In this document: in pieces, positions 1 to 7,960 of the stretch
Numbering within the stretch: the first letter of the stretch is position 1
Layout of the letters: each line of letters opens with the position of its first letter
Source: Bacteroidetes bacterium UBA7674
Lineage (GTDB): Bacteria > Bacteroidota > Bacteroidia > Chitinophagales > Chitinophagaceae
Assembly (NCBI GenBank): GCA_002483105.1
Contig: DLHG01000015.1
Location: 186,001-250,000 of the forward strand
Reading direction: 5' to 3'
Length of the DNA: 64,000 nucleotides
Made by a program: the position numbers and the translations under genes
Notes under the pieces: model-generated
The model's input: the letters and a program-made list of their open reading frames with translations, nothing else
Told to the model about the DNA's origin: nothing
Databases searched by the model: none

Positions 1-22
1 GAGGTTCGTTAATTTTCCGTCG

Positions 23-448
23 ATGATATTCCGTGAGGCTGTTGTGGCCGACATACCGCAGATACAAATAGTGCGCAACTCTGTAAAAGAGAATATGCTT
101 TCCGATCCTGCATTAGTCAGTGATGCAGATTGTGAAGAATATATCACTCGCCGTGGTAAAGGCTGGGTATGTGAAATAGATAATACCATCGTTGGCTTCG
201 CTATTGCCGACTTACAAGACAACAATATCTGGGCACTGTTCGTTCATCCTGAACATGAAGGAAAAGGTATTGGTAGGAAGTTGCATGATATAATGCTGGA
301 TTGGTATTTTTTGCAGGGGAAAGAAAATGTGTGGTTATCTACTGCACCCGGAACGAGAGCAGAGGCATTTTATCGTAAATCTGGTTGGAAGGATGTTGGG
401 GTGTATGGAAAAGGTGAGGTGAAGTTTGAGATGAGTAGTAGTGATTGA
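23..448 (+). CDS. GNAT family N-acetyltransferase
   Basis: This 141-residue protein is a single GNAT domain, which transfers an acetyl group from acetyl-CoA to an amine; the substrate cannot be told. The family signature lies around residues 73-92, where beta-strand 4 (WALFVHPEHEG) leads into the acetyl-CoA pyrophosphate loop KGIGRKLHD. The C-terminal part (TRAEAFYRKSGW) is the usual AxxFYxxxGF-type strand-turn. The length is normal for a stand-alone GNAT. The ATG at 23 gives the typical MIFREAV opening, although the frame is open to the window edge, so a longer form is not excluded. It is cytoplasmic and has no obvious operon partner, since the next gene is convergent. Confidence 0.85.
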   Translation: MIFREAVVADIPQIQIVRNSVKENMLSDPALVSDADCEEYITRRGKGWVCEIDNTIVGFAIADLQDNNIWALFVHPEHEGKGIGRKLHDIMLDWYFLQGKENVWLSTAPGTRAEAFYRKSGWKDVGVYGKGEVKFEMSSSD

Positions 449-458
449 GAAAAGTAAA

Positions 459-1145
459 TCATTTAAAACTGAGCCAAGTACTATCTACGGTTACTGAATT
501 CAATTTTACATAATCCTCTACAAGCAAATCAATATTAAAACAGAGCAGGGCTATTCCAAATGCAAGCTTCCATATTAACAGTTGTAAGTTTGTATTCTCA
601 TTTGCTTCAAGATCAGGCACTCGCTTTTCCCATAAATCTTTAGCATCGAAACCTGAAAGACCTTTCTCTTTCAAGCCCATATCTATCTGAATTATCTTCA
701 TTTTGTTTAATCCGTCATACGCTAGTCTATCTATTATTTCTGGAAATCCATCATCAAGATTATATATATCCCTTATCTTATCTGCAATATCTTTTATTGA
801 AAACTCAAATGATGAATGTGCAACGCCATTTCGAATCTTTCTTAATGCATTTATACATTCATATAGCTTGCTATCAATAATTCTAAAAGCGTACAACATT
901 TCAAGTTTTCCAGAAAAAGAACTCAAAGTTCCGGGATAATCAAAAAGTTTGCTTTTATATCGTTTGTCATCTTTGGGCAAAATCGCCAAAATTAATTTCT
1001 GCAAATGCTCGTCAAGTGTATTAGCACCAATAAGAACTGCTCCTCTATCTGATTCATTGGCTAATTTATATGCTATGTCAATGTTTAAACTCCAATACTC
1101 AGATGCATACATCCGCTCTATAAGTCTTTTCGATTGAGGTTTCAT
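459..1145 (-). CDS. MltR-like (mannitol repressor family) protein
   Basis: The 228-residue soluble protein resembles the MltR/YggD alpha-helical family. What is seen is an N-terminal helical stretch with the pattern GAVLIGANTLDEHLQKLI, a middle LSSFSGKLEMLYAFRII and a conserved IRNGVAHS motif near residue 110, the same order as in MltR proteins. MltR represses mannitol genes in enterobacteria, but no sugar-alcohol genes are present here, so the role is unknown. The ATG at 1145 was chosen over an upstream in-frame TTG at 1166. It is convergent with the GNAT gene, 10 bases apart. Its AT-richness is a little higher than that of the neighbours, which may hint at transfer. Confidence 0.6.
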   Translation of the reverse strand: MKPQSKRLIERMYASEYWSLNIDIAYKLANESDRGAVLIGANTLDEHLQKLILAILPKDDKRYKSKLFDYPGTLSSFSGKLEMLYAFRIIDSKLYECINALRKIRNGVAHSSFEFSIKDIADKIRDIYNLDDGFPEIIDRLAYDGLNKMKIIQIDMGLKEKGLSGFDAKDLWEKRVPDLEANENTNLQLLIWKLAFGIALLCFNIDLLVEDYVKLNSVTVDSTWLSFK

Positions 1146-1263
1146 AATCTCTAAATTGATTATCAAACCTAATTACAATCTCCGTGATATATGTCTAAAC
1201 ATATCCACAAACTCTCACCACACTTTATAAGCCACATAATTCAGCTTTCCCACTACTCACCAA

Positions 1264-1326
1264 GAGATTTCTCTCTGCACTGCATCCCGCTTGGGCGGGA
1301 TTTCGTTTCGTTCGAAATGACGGTTC
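1264..1326. repeat. Interspersed intergenic repeat, copy 1
   Basis: A 63-base element begins GAGATTTCTC and ends GAAATGACGGTTC. It contains a small palindrome (CCCGCTTGGGCGGG) and the string TTTCGTTCGAAATGAC. A second copy with the same ends lies at 5186-5246 in the same orientation. It resembles the REP-like intergenic repeats common in Bacteroidota genomes. Confidence 0.6.
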
Positions 1327-1352
1327 TATTTGGGGCTGTTTTGTGCGAGTAG

Positions 1353-1373
1353 ATTTCCGCTAAAGGCGGAAAT
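1353..1373. other. Hairpin ATTTCCGC-taaag-GCGGAAAT
   Basis: Eight-base perfect stem with a five-base loop in the intergenic stretch between the MltR-like gene and the stress protein gene. No T-run follows on either strand, so it is probably part of the repeat-rich spacer rather than a terminator. Confidence 0.4.
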
Positions 1374-1457
1374 AGAAGATGGCGTGTCAAAGCCCGCCAT
1401 GACAATCATTATTTATAAAAAATCGTGTACCCAGTATCGGGAACCGAGTATCGAGTA

Positions 1458-1973
1458 TTAAAGTCCGCTGTTGCTGTAAGTTCTTAGTTCATCGTGTTTG
1501 CCATGGCTGTGCAGTACTGCATCGGCTTCTGCAGCTTCGGCTTCAGTGCCTTGTATTATAAGGAGGATCTTACCTTCGCTTACTTCCTTTTCATATTGCT
1601 TTGCAGTATCGCCTTTTATGCCCGGCAATGTAAGTGCAGCAATAATGCCACCACCAATCAGCCCGATATCGAAACCTGCTATGGCACCTACGAGTGCCCC
1701 TGCTCCGAAAAGGAAACCGAGTCCCGGAATGGCAAAGAGGCCAACTCCTGTTAACAGCCCAATGGTAGAACCCGCTATTGCAGTCACGCCGAGTTCAGTA
1801 CCGGCAACTTTCATTCGGACATTGTCTTCTTCTATCGGGTCTTCCAGCCCTGCGGTATCTTTTACTTTTCCTATCAATGATATTTGCTTGGTACTATAGC
1901 CGGCAGCTTTCAGTTCCCTTACAGCCTGTACGGCGTCGTGGTGATTTTCGTATACCCCTACTACTGTTCTCAT
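1458..1973 (-). CDS. General stress protein 17M-like membrane protein
   Basis: The 171-residue protein has two parts. Residues 1-55 match the YflT / general stress protein 17M N-terminal fold (TVVGVYENHHDAVQAVREL, then GYSTKQISLIGK). Residues about 60-125 are a glycine- and alanine-rich hydrophobic stretch (GSTIGLLTGVGLFAIPGLG and further) as in DUF1269/YflT-like proteins. The C-terminus (EGKILLIIQGTEAEAAEADA) is a second alpha/beta segment ending in a histidine- and glycine-containing tail. Relatives are induced by stress, but the molecular role is unknown. The ATG at 1973 is the only sensible start. It stands alone, with a 327-base spacer upstream. Confidence 0.75.
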   Translation of the reverse strand: MRTVVGVYENHHDAVQAVRELKAAGYSTKQISLIGKVKDTAGLEDPIEEDNVRMKVAGTELGVTAIAGSTIGLLTGVGLFAIPGLGFLFGAGALVGAIAGFDIGLIGGGIIAALTLPGIKGDTAKQYEKEVSEGKILLIIQGTEAEAAEADAVLHSHGKHDELRTYSNSGL

Positions 1974-2300
1974 TTTTTAATGTTTAGAATACATTGATAA
2001 TTTCAACAAAATCATTCCAGTAGAGTTAACAAGCAGAATCAAGTCAGTGGCTCATCTTTAGGAATTCCGCTCTACTTTTCGTACCTTTGCATCATTCTGA
2101 GGCAGTAATTTTCTCTTCTTGTTTCTTTGATTCATATCACGTAGAGATACTACCTCCATTCTAGTTACGGGCTCTGTCCCGCAGTACAAGGCTGATAATT
2201 AGCTATTAAAGCATCAAATGATTTTTACATCCACTGTTCGCAGCGGATAAGTCATTTACATTTTTAACCGCTCCTTAAATGGGCGTAAAATTTATTTTTT
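1974..2300. other. Long spacer and 5' leader before the GNAT/racemase run
   Basis: No credible gene was seen in these 327 bases. They hold a TAccTTTG -7 element at 2092-2099 and a leader of about 195 bases before the ATG at 2301. The leader contains a hairpin with a TTCG loop at 2229-2248 and a run of T residues just before the start codon. No known riboswitch class was recognised. Confidence 0.5.
2092..2099 (+). promoter_or_regulatory. Candidate -7 element TACCTTTG
   Basis: Exact match to the Bacteroidota -7 consensus TAnnTTTG, upstream of the acetyltransferase-racemase-MscS run. It implies an untranslated leader of nearly 200 nt. A clear -33 TTTG was not found at ideal spacing. Confidence 0.4.
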
Positions 2301-2813
2301 ATGATCAATGCTAACATCTACAACACTGAAAATAAACCCACTGCAAGCGAAAAATCCCGGATCATCAATTTCCTTTTTACACACCTGGACCAATACGGTG
2401 ATAAAAAAGAAGATATACGCAAGTGCGTGGAATACTCTCTGAAAAAAAGTAAGGGTGGCCTAATAATCACCTCCTGTATTGACGATAAGATCGTGGCCGC
2501 GGCAATTATCAACCGGACAGGCATGGAAGGATATATCCCCGAAAACATACTAGTGTACATAGCCACACACAATGAATACAGGGGCAGGGGCATCGCATCG
2601 GGACTGATGAACGCCATTATAGAAAACACAGATGGAAATGTGGCCCTGCATGTGGAGCATGACAACCCCGCAAAGAACCTGTATGAAAAATATGGCTTCA
2701 CGAACAAATACCTTGAAATGAGACTGGATAAGACTTTACTGAAGAGCAATACTATGACCAACAATTCAATGACTACTAAAGAGCAGGAACTGCATGGCAC
2801 ACATAACGCTTAA
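2301..2813 (+). CDS. GNAT family N-acetyltransferase
   Basis: This 170-residue GNAT domain protein has the acetyl-CoA binding loop EYRGRGIASGLMNAI at about residues 93-107 and the later motif NPAKNLYEKYGF at about 126-137. The last 25 residues are hydrophilic and low in complexity, beyond the GNAT fold. Its 3' end overlaps the start of the racemase-like gene by 20 bases, which implies translational coupling and a shared pathway. Since the neighbour acts on amino acids, an amino-acid or D-amino-acid N-acetyltransferase is a reasonable guess, but this is inference. The ATG at 2301 follows the long leader described separately. Confidence 0.85.
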   Translation: MINANIYNTENKPTASEKSRIINFLFTHLDQYGDKKEDIRKCVEYSLKKSKGGLIITSCIDDKIVAAAIINRTGMEGYIPENILVYIATHNEYRGRGIASGLMNAIIENTDGNVALHVEHDNPAKNLYEKYGFTNKYLEMRLDKTLLKSNTMTNNSMTTKEQELHGTHNA

Positions 2814-3927
2814 CACGAAAAAGCTGAAAGACAACTACGACTTTCTCAATAACCTTTTTGATAAAAGAAATATCGAATGGTCAGTCGTTACCAAACTGCT
2901 GTGCGGGAATACCGCATACCTGCGCGCGGTAATGGAACTGGGCATAACACAGGTTTGCGATTCGCGCATTGGGAACCTGAGAACGATAAAGACCTACTAC
3001 CCCCATATTGAAACGGTGTTTATAAAACCACCGGCAGAACGGAACGTGCAAAAGATAGTGCAGTATGCAGATGTTAGCTTCAACACATCGCTACGTACTA
3101 TCTACGCCCTTTCCGATGCCGCAAGGGCGCTGGAGAAAGTCCATAAGATCGTGATAATGATAGAGCTGGGTGAGCTGCGCGAAGGTGTGATAGAAGACAA
3201 TATTATCCCGTTCTACGAAAAAGTGTTCAACCTGCCCAATATAGAAGTGGTAGGATTAGGCACCAACCTGACGTGTATGTATGGGGTGCTGCCCAGCTAT
3301 GAAAAACTACAGCAGCTGGAACATTATAGGCACCTTATCGAACTACGCTTCAATAAAAAGATACCCTACTTGACCGGTGGCGCCAGCGTGACCATACCAC
3401 TGATAGACAAAAACGAACTGCCCGTGGGCATCAACCACTTCAGGGTAGGGGAAACATTGTTCTTCGGCACGGATGTTTACAATAATTGCGCGCTGCCCGG
3501 TATGCACCAGAACCTCTTCCGGCTATATGGGGAAATAATAGAACTATATAAAAAACCTAATGTTCCTGACGGAGAACTGGGCTACAACCTCACCGGAGAG
3601 AAAAAAGAATTTCCTGATTCGGCTACTGTAGAGGATACACACCGTGCAATAGTGGACGTCGGCTTGCTGGATATAGACATCAATCATATCACACCCGTTG
3701 ATGAAAACATCAGGATAGCGGGGGCAAGCTCTGACATGACGGTGCTCGACCTGGGAGATAACATTAAGAACTACAAGACCGGGGACAAAATCGCTTTCAA
3801 CATAGACTACATGGGCGCGCTGCGCCTGATGAACTCTAAGTATATAGACAAAAGAATAGAAGGGAACGTGCAAAGAAGAAAACCAGGGGCACTCAGTATG
3901 GCGCTGAACCGGGGATACAGATCGTAA
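2794..3927 (+). CDS. PLP-dependent alanine/ornithine racemase-like enzyme
   Basis: The 377-residue protein has the fold-type III PLP barrel of alanine racemases. It matches the ornithine-racemase-like branch better than housekeeping Alr. The PLP lysine is expected at K34 in VVTKLLCGN. Other seen landmarks are IMIELGELREGV (about 117-128), VVGLGTNLTC (about 150-159), YLTGGASVTIP (about 190-200) and HFRVGETLFFG (about 212-222). The C-terminal beta domain carries DVGLLDIDINHI and GASSDMTVLDLGD. The expected reaction is interconversion of L- and D-amino acids in the cytoplasm. It overlaps the GNAT gene by 20 bases and precedes an MscS gene by 18 bases, probably as one operon. The substrate is not predictable from sequence alone. 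Confidence 0.8.
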   Translation: MAHITLNTKKLKDNYDFLNNLFDKRNIEWSVVTKLLCGNTAYLRAVMELGITQVCDSRIGNLRTIKTYYPHIETVFIKPPAERNVQKIVQYADVSFNTSLRTIYALSDAARALEKVHKIVIMIELGELREGVIEDNIIPFYEKVFNLPNIEVVGLGTNLTCMYGVLPSYEKLQQLEHYRHLIELRFNKKIPYLTGGASVTIPLIDKNELPVGINHFRVGETLFFGTDVYNNCALPGMHQNLFRLYGEIIELYKKPNVPDGELGYNLTGEKKEFPDSATVEDTHRAIVDVGLLDIDINHITPVDENIRIAGASSDMTVLDLGDNIKNYKTGDKIAFNIDYMGALRLMNSKYIDKRIEGNVQRRKPGALSMALNRGYRS

Positions 3928-3945
3928 ACAGAAAAAACCAGCACG

Positions 3946-5037
3946 ATGATGCAAGTTTGGAACAGGATATATTGGGGCAATAGTGTACAAGATTGGTTGA
4001 CTGCTTTAGCTACATTGATCGTAGCGATGACTGTGCTTTATTTTCTAAAGCGCCTGTTGATAGCGCGGCTGAAAGCATGGTCGTTAAAGACCAAAAACGA
4101 TCTGGACGACTTCCTGATAAGTGTAGTGGAGCGGTCGCTGGTCCCCCTGCTGTACCTGGGCGCAGTATATTTTTCTATCCGTACACTGACACTATCGGCA
4201 ACGGTCAATAAGGTGATACATGTAGCCTACCTCTTCGTTTTTACTTTCTTTATGCTTCGCATCATTTCTTCGGTGATAAGGGAGGCTATATTCTCTTTCA
4301 TTAAAACGAAGAAAGACAAACGGGAGAAACAAAAGGAAGCCAAGGGTTTGCTTATTATTGTGAATGTAGTGATATGGATGCTCGGTATAGTTTTCCTGAT
4401 AGACAACCTGGGCTATGATGTTACTACGATCATTGCCGGATTAGGTATAGGTGGTATTGCCATCGCGCTTGCCGCACAGACGATACTTGGCGACCTGTTC
4501 AGCTATTTTGTGATATTCTTCGACCGTCCGTTTGAGATCGGTGATTTTATAGTAGTGGAAGATAAACCCGGAACTGTAGAATACATAGGTATCAAGACTA
4601 CCCGCCTGAAGACGCTGAGCGGCGAGCAACTGATCTGCTCCAATACCTACCTGACCAACTCCCGTGTACACAACTTTAAGCGTATGGAGGAGCGGCGCAT
4701 TGCTTTTAAGCTAGGAGTTACCTACCAGACACCTCAAGCCAAACTGAGGCGCATACCCGGCATAGTAAAATCAATTATTGAGTCGCAGGCGGATATACGC
4801 TTTGACAGGGGGCATTTCTCCAATTTTGGCGACTTCAGCCTTGACTTTGAATTTGTATATTATGTGCTCAACCCGGACTATAATCTGTTCATGGATAAGC
4901 AGCAGGATATCTACCTGGATATAGCCGGGGCATTTGAGCAGGAAAAAATTGATTTTGCATACCCTACCCAATCGTTGTTCATGGAGAAAGCTGAAGTGGT
5001 AGTGAGTAACGGCAGGGTTGCTGAACGCACGTCGTGA
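3946..5037 (+). CDS. MscS family mechanosensitive ion channel
   Basis: The 363-residue inner-membrane protein has four hydrophobic segments in the first 175 residues (around 14-35, 65-100, 128-150 and 155-180). The pore-lining helix is glycine/alanine-rich (IIAGLGIGGIAIALAAQ), followed by TILGDLFSYFVIFFDRPF, the hallmark of the MscS family. The beta domain begins at IGDFIVVEDKPGTVEYIG and a C-terminal alpha/beta cytosolic vestibule follows. Such channels release solutes under hypo-osmotic stress. Two adjacent ATGs (3946, 3949) are both possible. It closes the run with the GNAT and the racemase-like gene, and a hairpin-T terminator lies 73 bases after the stop. Confidence 0.9.
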   Translation: MMQVWNRIYWGNSVQDWLTALATLIVAMTVLYFLKRLLIARLKAWSLKTKNDLDDFLISVVERSLVPLLYLGAVYFSIRTLTLSATVNKVIHVAYLFVFTFFMLRIISSVIREAIFSFIKTKKDKREKQKEAKGLLIIVNVVIWMLGIVFLIDNLGYDVTTIIAGLGIGGIAIALAAQTILGDLFSYFVIFFDRPFEIGDFIVVEDKPGTVEYIGIKTTRLKTLSGEQLICSNTYLTNSRVHNFKRMEERRIAFKLGVTYQTPQAKLRRIPGIVKSIIESQADIRFDRGHFSNFGDFSLDFEFVYYVLNPDYNLFMDKQQDIYLDIAGAFEQEKIDFAYPTQSLFMEKAEVVVSNGRVAERTS

Positions 5038-5109
5038 TCGAAGAGCGAGCTCATCAACGCGAGTTGACCTCCCCTGATCGCAACACCCGCCTACGGCTGT
5101 TTTGCGATC

Positions 5110-5134
5110 CTCCCCTCCTAAAACAGAAGGGGAG
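5110..5134 (+). terminator. Rho-independent terminator of the MscS operon
   Basis: Stem CTCCCCT / AGGGGAG with an 11-base loop, followed by TTTTG on the plus strand. Confidence 0.6.
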
Positions 5135-5185
5135 TTTTGTTGACAAGTGAGTGCGGCTCTATTGTGCTTCATCACTACCTCTCTG

Positions 5186-5246
5186 GAGATTTCTCACTTC
5201 ACTCATCCCGCTATGCGGAATCTCGTTTCGTTCGAAATGACGGTTC
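5186..5246. repeat. Interspersed intergenic repeat, copy 2
   Basis: Sixty-one bases closely matching the element at 1264-1326: the same GAGATTTCTC start, a CATCCCGC core and the same end TTTCGTTCGAAATGACGGTTC minus minor changes. It lies between the terminators of two convergent transcription units. Confidence 0.6.
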
Positions 5247-5263
5247 GCTATGGGACAAATAAA

Positions 5264-5290
5264 ACGGTCCCAACATATAGTCGGGACCGT
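5264..5290 (-). terminator. Terminator of the nrdBA unit
   Basis: Perfect 8-base stem ACGGTCCC / GGGACCGT with an 11-base loop. On the minus strand it is followed by TTTTATTTG, and it lies about 30 bases past the nrdA stop. Confidence 0.7.
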
Positions 5291-5319
5291 CCTTACTTTA
5301 TTGGGAAGTTAGTAAGACG

Positions 5320-7821
5320 TTATGAAGAGCATGTGATGCAACCTTCTTCCATTGTGCAGGTAGCACCTGTGAAGGTTGTTTCTATGCTGTCGAGATCATT
5401 TCCAGCAGGTGTTGCAGCAGGAGCTTGTGGCGCTACAGCACCATACGTTGCGTGCGGTGATTGCGGAGCCTGAGGGCCTTGAGGAGCTTGTGGTACCGGT
5501 GCAGCAGGTGTAGCATCTACTACTTCTGTGTGCGGTATTACCGGAGCCATTTCTTCGCTACCTTGTTTTTCTACTGTGAACTGTACCGCTTGTGTAGCTG
5601 CTTGCGTACGCAGGTAGTACATACCTGTCTTCAGGCCTTTCTTCCATGCGTAGAAGTGCATAGAGGTCAGTTTAGAAGCAGTAGCATTGTCCACGAACAG
5701 GTTCAGTGATTGTGACTGGCAGATGTAAGCACCACGATCAGCAGCCATATCTATCAGGTTACGTTGCTTGATCTCCCAAACTGTTTTGTACAGTTCTTTC
5801 AGGTCAGCAGGTATTTCCTTAATGCCTTGTACCGAACCGTTCGCTGCTATTATCTTGTTCTTCATATCGTTGTTCCACAGGCCGAGATTCACAAGGTCTT
5901 TCAGCAAGTGTTTGTTCACGATAACGAATTCACCGCTCAGTACACGGCGAGTGTAGATATTAGAAGTATATGGTTCGAAACATTCGTTGTTACCTAATAT
6001 CTGAGAAGTAGAAGCCGTAGGCATCGGTGCAACCAGCAGTGAGTTACGCGCGCCGAATTGCATTACTTCTTTACGCAGTGTTTCCCAATCGTGACGGTCT
6101 GTTGGTTGAACATTCCACATATCGAACTGGAATATTCCTTTCGATAATGGAGAGCCCTCGAACGTCTGGTAAGCACCTTCTACCTTAGCGAGATCTTTAC
6201 TTGCAGTCATCGCAGCGAAGTAGATGGTTTCGAAGATGTTCTTGTTCAGCACCTTCGCCATTTCGCTTTCGAATGGTAAACGCAGCAGGATAAATGCATC
6301 CGCCAGACCTTGCACACCCAGTCCGATAGGACGGTGGCGCATGTTAGAGGTCTCAGCTTCTACTACAGGGTAGTAGTTGTTGTCTATTATCTTGTTCAGG
6401 TTCTTAGCAGCCTGGTATGTTACTTCATACAGTTTTTCGAAATCGAACTGGCCATTGATCACGAAGCGAGGCAGCGCGATTGAAGCGAGGTTACAAACCG
6501 CTACTTCATCAGGACTTGTGTACTCGATGATCTCTGTGCAAAGGTTAGAGCTCTTGATAGTACCCAGGTTCTTCTGGTTGCTCTTCTGGTTTGCAGCATC
6601 TTTATAGAGCAGGTAAGGGGTACCTGTTTCTATTTGTGCATCCAGTATAGCGAACCACAGTTCCTGTGCTTTAATTGTTTTGCGGGCACGTCCTTCTCTT
6701 TCGTATTGCTCATACAGCGCTACGAATTCGTCACCATACACTTCGTGCAGATTCGGTGCTTCGTTAGGGCAGAAGAGGCTCCAGTTGCCATCTTCTTCCA
6801 CACGCTTCATGAACAGGTCCGGCATCCATAATGCGTAGAACAAGTCACGCGCACGTGCTTCTTCCTTACCATGGTTTTTACGCAGATCCAGGAAGTCGAA
6901 TACATCAGCATGCCAAGGCTCCAGGTAGATAGCGAAAGCGCCTTTACGCTTGCCACCACCCTGATCTACATAGCGTGCAGTGTCGTTGAACACACGCAGC
7001 ATCGGAACCAGACCGTTACTGGTACCATTCGTACCTCCGATATAGCTACCCGTAGCACGAACGTTGTGGATAGACAGGCCTATACCACCTGCGCTCTGAG
7101 ATATCTTAGCTGTTTGCTTCAGCGTATCGTAGATACCCTCGATGCTATCGTCCTTCATAGTAAGAAGGAAGCAAGATGACATCTGCGGCTTAGGTGTACC
7201 GGCGTTGAACAACGTAGGGGTAGCGTGCGTGAACCAACGCTCACTCATCATATTGTACGTTTCGATAGCGCTGGCGATATCTTCTTTATGGATACCTACG
7301 GCAACACGCATGTACATGTGTTGCGGACGCTCAACGATAACACCATTGATACGCAGCAGGTAAGATTTTTCAATTGTTTTGAAACCGAAATAGTCGAAAC
7401 CGAAATCGCGGTCGTAGATGATAGAGCTATCCAGCAATTCTGCGTTAGCTTCTATTATCTCCATTACGTCATCAGCCAGCATCGGCATCAGGCGGCCCGA
7501 TGCGTTGTCTACATACTGATGCAGGCGGCGCATAGTATCAGAGAATGACTTCTCTGTATTCTTATGCAGGTTGCTGATAGCAATACGGCTCGCCAGCAAA
7601 GCATAGTCCGGGTGCTTTGTCGTCAGCGATGCAGCTGTTTCAGCGGCCAGGCTATCCAGTTCTGAAGTAGTTACTCCGTCGTAGATACCTTCGATAACCT
7701 TCTTGGCAACGTCTATTACGTTCACCAGTGGGCTGAGGCTGTAAGACAGCTTTTCTATACGAGCGGTAATTTTGTCGAACTTGATGCTCTCCTTCTTACC
7801 GTTTCTTTTTATTACATACAT
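5320..7821 (-). CDS. nrdA: Ribonucleoside-diphosphate reductase, alpha (large) subunit
   Basis: The 833-residue catalytic subunit of class I ribonucleotide reductase reduces NDPs to dNDPs with NrdB in the cytoplasm. An N-terminal ATP-cone (about 1-90, VIKRNGKKESIKFDKI) suggests allosteric control by ATP/dATP. Active-site C428 and E430 lie in SSNLCTEI, and substrate and effector loops such as QSAGGIGLSIHN and GGGKRKGAFAIYL are intact. The tail ends with cysteines C822, C828 and C831, which would act as the thiol relay. Between the barrel and these cysteines is an unusual proline/glutamine/alanine-rich linker (about 750-800). It lies 139 bases downstream of nrdB and is probably co-transcribed with it, in the reverse of the common nrdA-nrdB order. 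Confidence 0.97.
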   Translation of the reverse strand: MYVIKRNGKKESIKFDKITARIEKLSYSLSPLVNVIDVAKKVIEGIYDGVTTSELDSLAAETAASLTTKHPDYALLASRIAISNLHKNTEKSFSDTMRRLHQYVDNASGRLMPMLADDVMEIIEANAELLDSSIIYDRDFGFDYFGFKTIEKSYLLRINGVIVERPQHMYMRVAVGIHKEDIASAIETYNMMSERWFTHATPTLFNAGTPKPQMSSCFLLTMKDDSIEGIYDTLKQTAKISQSAGGIGLSIHNVRATGSYIGGTNGTSNGLVPMLRVFNDTARYVDQGGGKRKGAFAIYLEPWHADVFDFLDLRKNHGKEEARARDLFYALWMPDLFMKRVEEDGNWSLFCPNEAPNLHEVYGDEFVALYEQYEREGRARKTIKAQELWFAILDAQIETGTPYLLYKDAANQKSNQKNLGTIKSSNLCTEIIEYTSPDEVAVCNLASIALPRFVINGQFDFEKLYEVTYQAAKNLNKIIDNNYYPVVEAETSNMRHRPIGLGVQGLADAFILLRLPFESEMAKVLNKNIFETIYFAAMTASKDLAKVEGAYQTFEGSPLSKGIFQFDMWNVQPTDRHDWETLRKEVMQFGARNSLLVAPMPTASTSQILGNNECFEPYTSNIYTRRVLSGEFVIVNKHLLKDLVNLGLWNNDMKNKIIAANGSVQGIKEIPADLKELYKTVWEIKQRNLIDMAADRGAYICQSQSLNLFVDNATASKLTSMHFYAWKKGLKTGMYYLRTQAATQAVQFTVEKQGSEEMAPVIPHTEVVDATPAAPVPQAPQGPQAPQSPHATYGAVAPQAPAATPAGNDLDSIETTFTGATCTMEEGCITCSS

Positions 7822-7960
7822 AGGTTAGTACTTATATGGGTAAATGATCGTTGTTTTTCTTGATACTCGATACTCGTTTCTTTATACTCGTTTCTCTTAT
7901 TTCGTGAGGTTGCTTCGTTCCTCGCAATGACGCGAATGAGTCGCGGCGCGAGTGGGTGAA

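Noticed and set aside
5142..5473. Possible small gene downstream of the MscS terminator
   Set aside because: It covers the interspersed repeat and the nrdA terminator and has no plausible start context.
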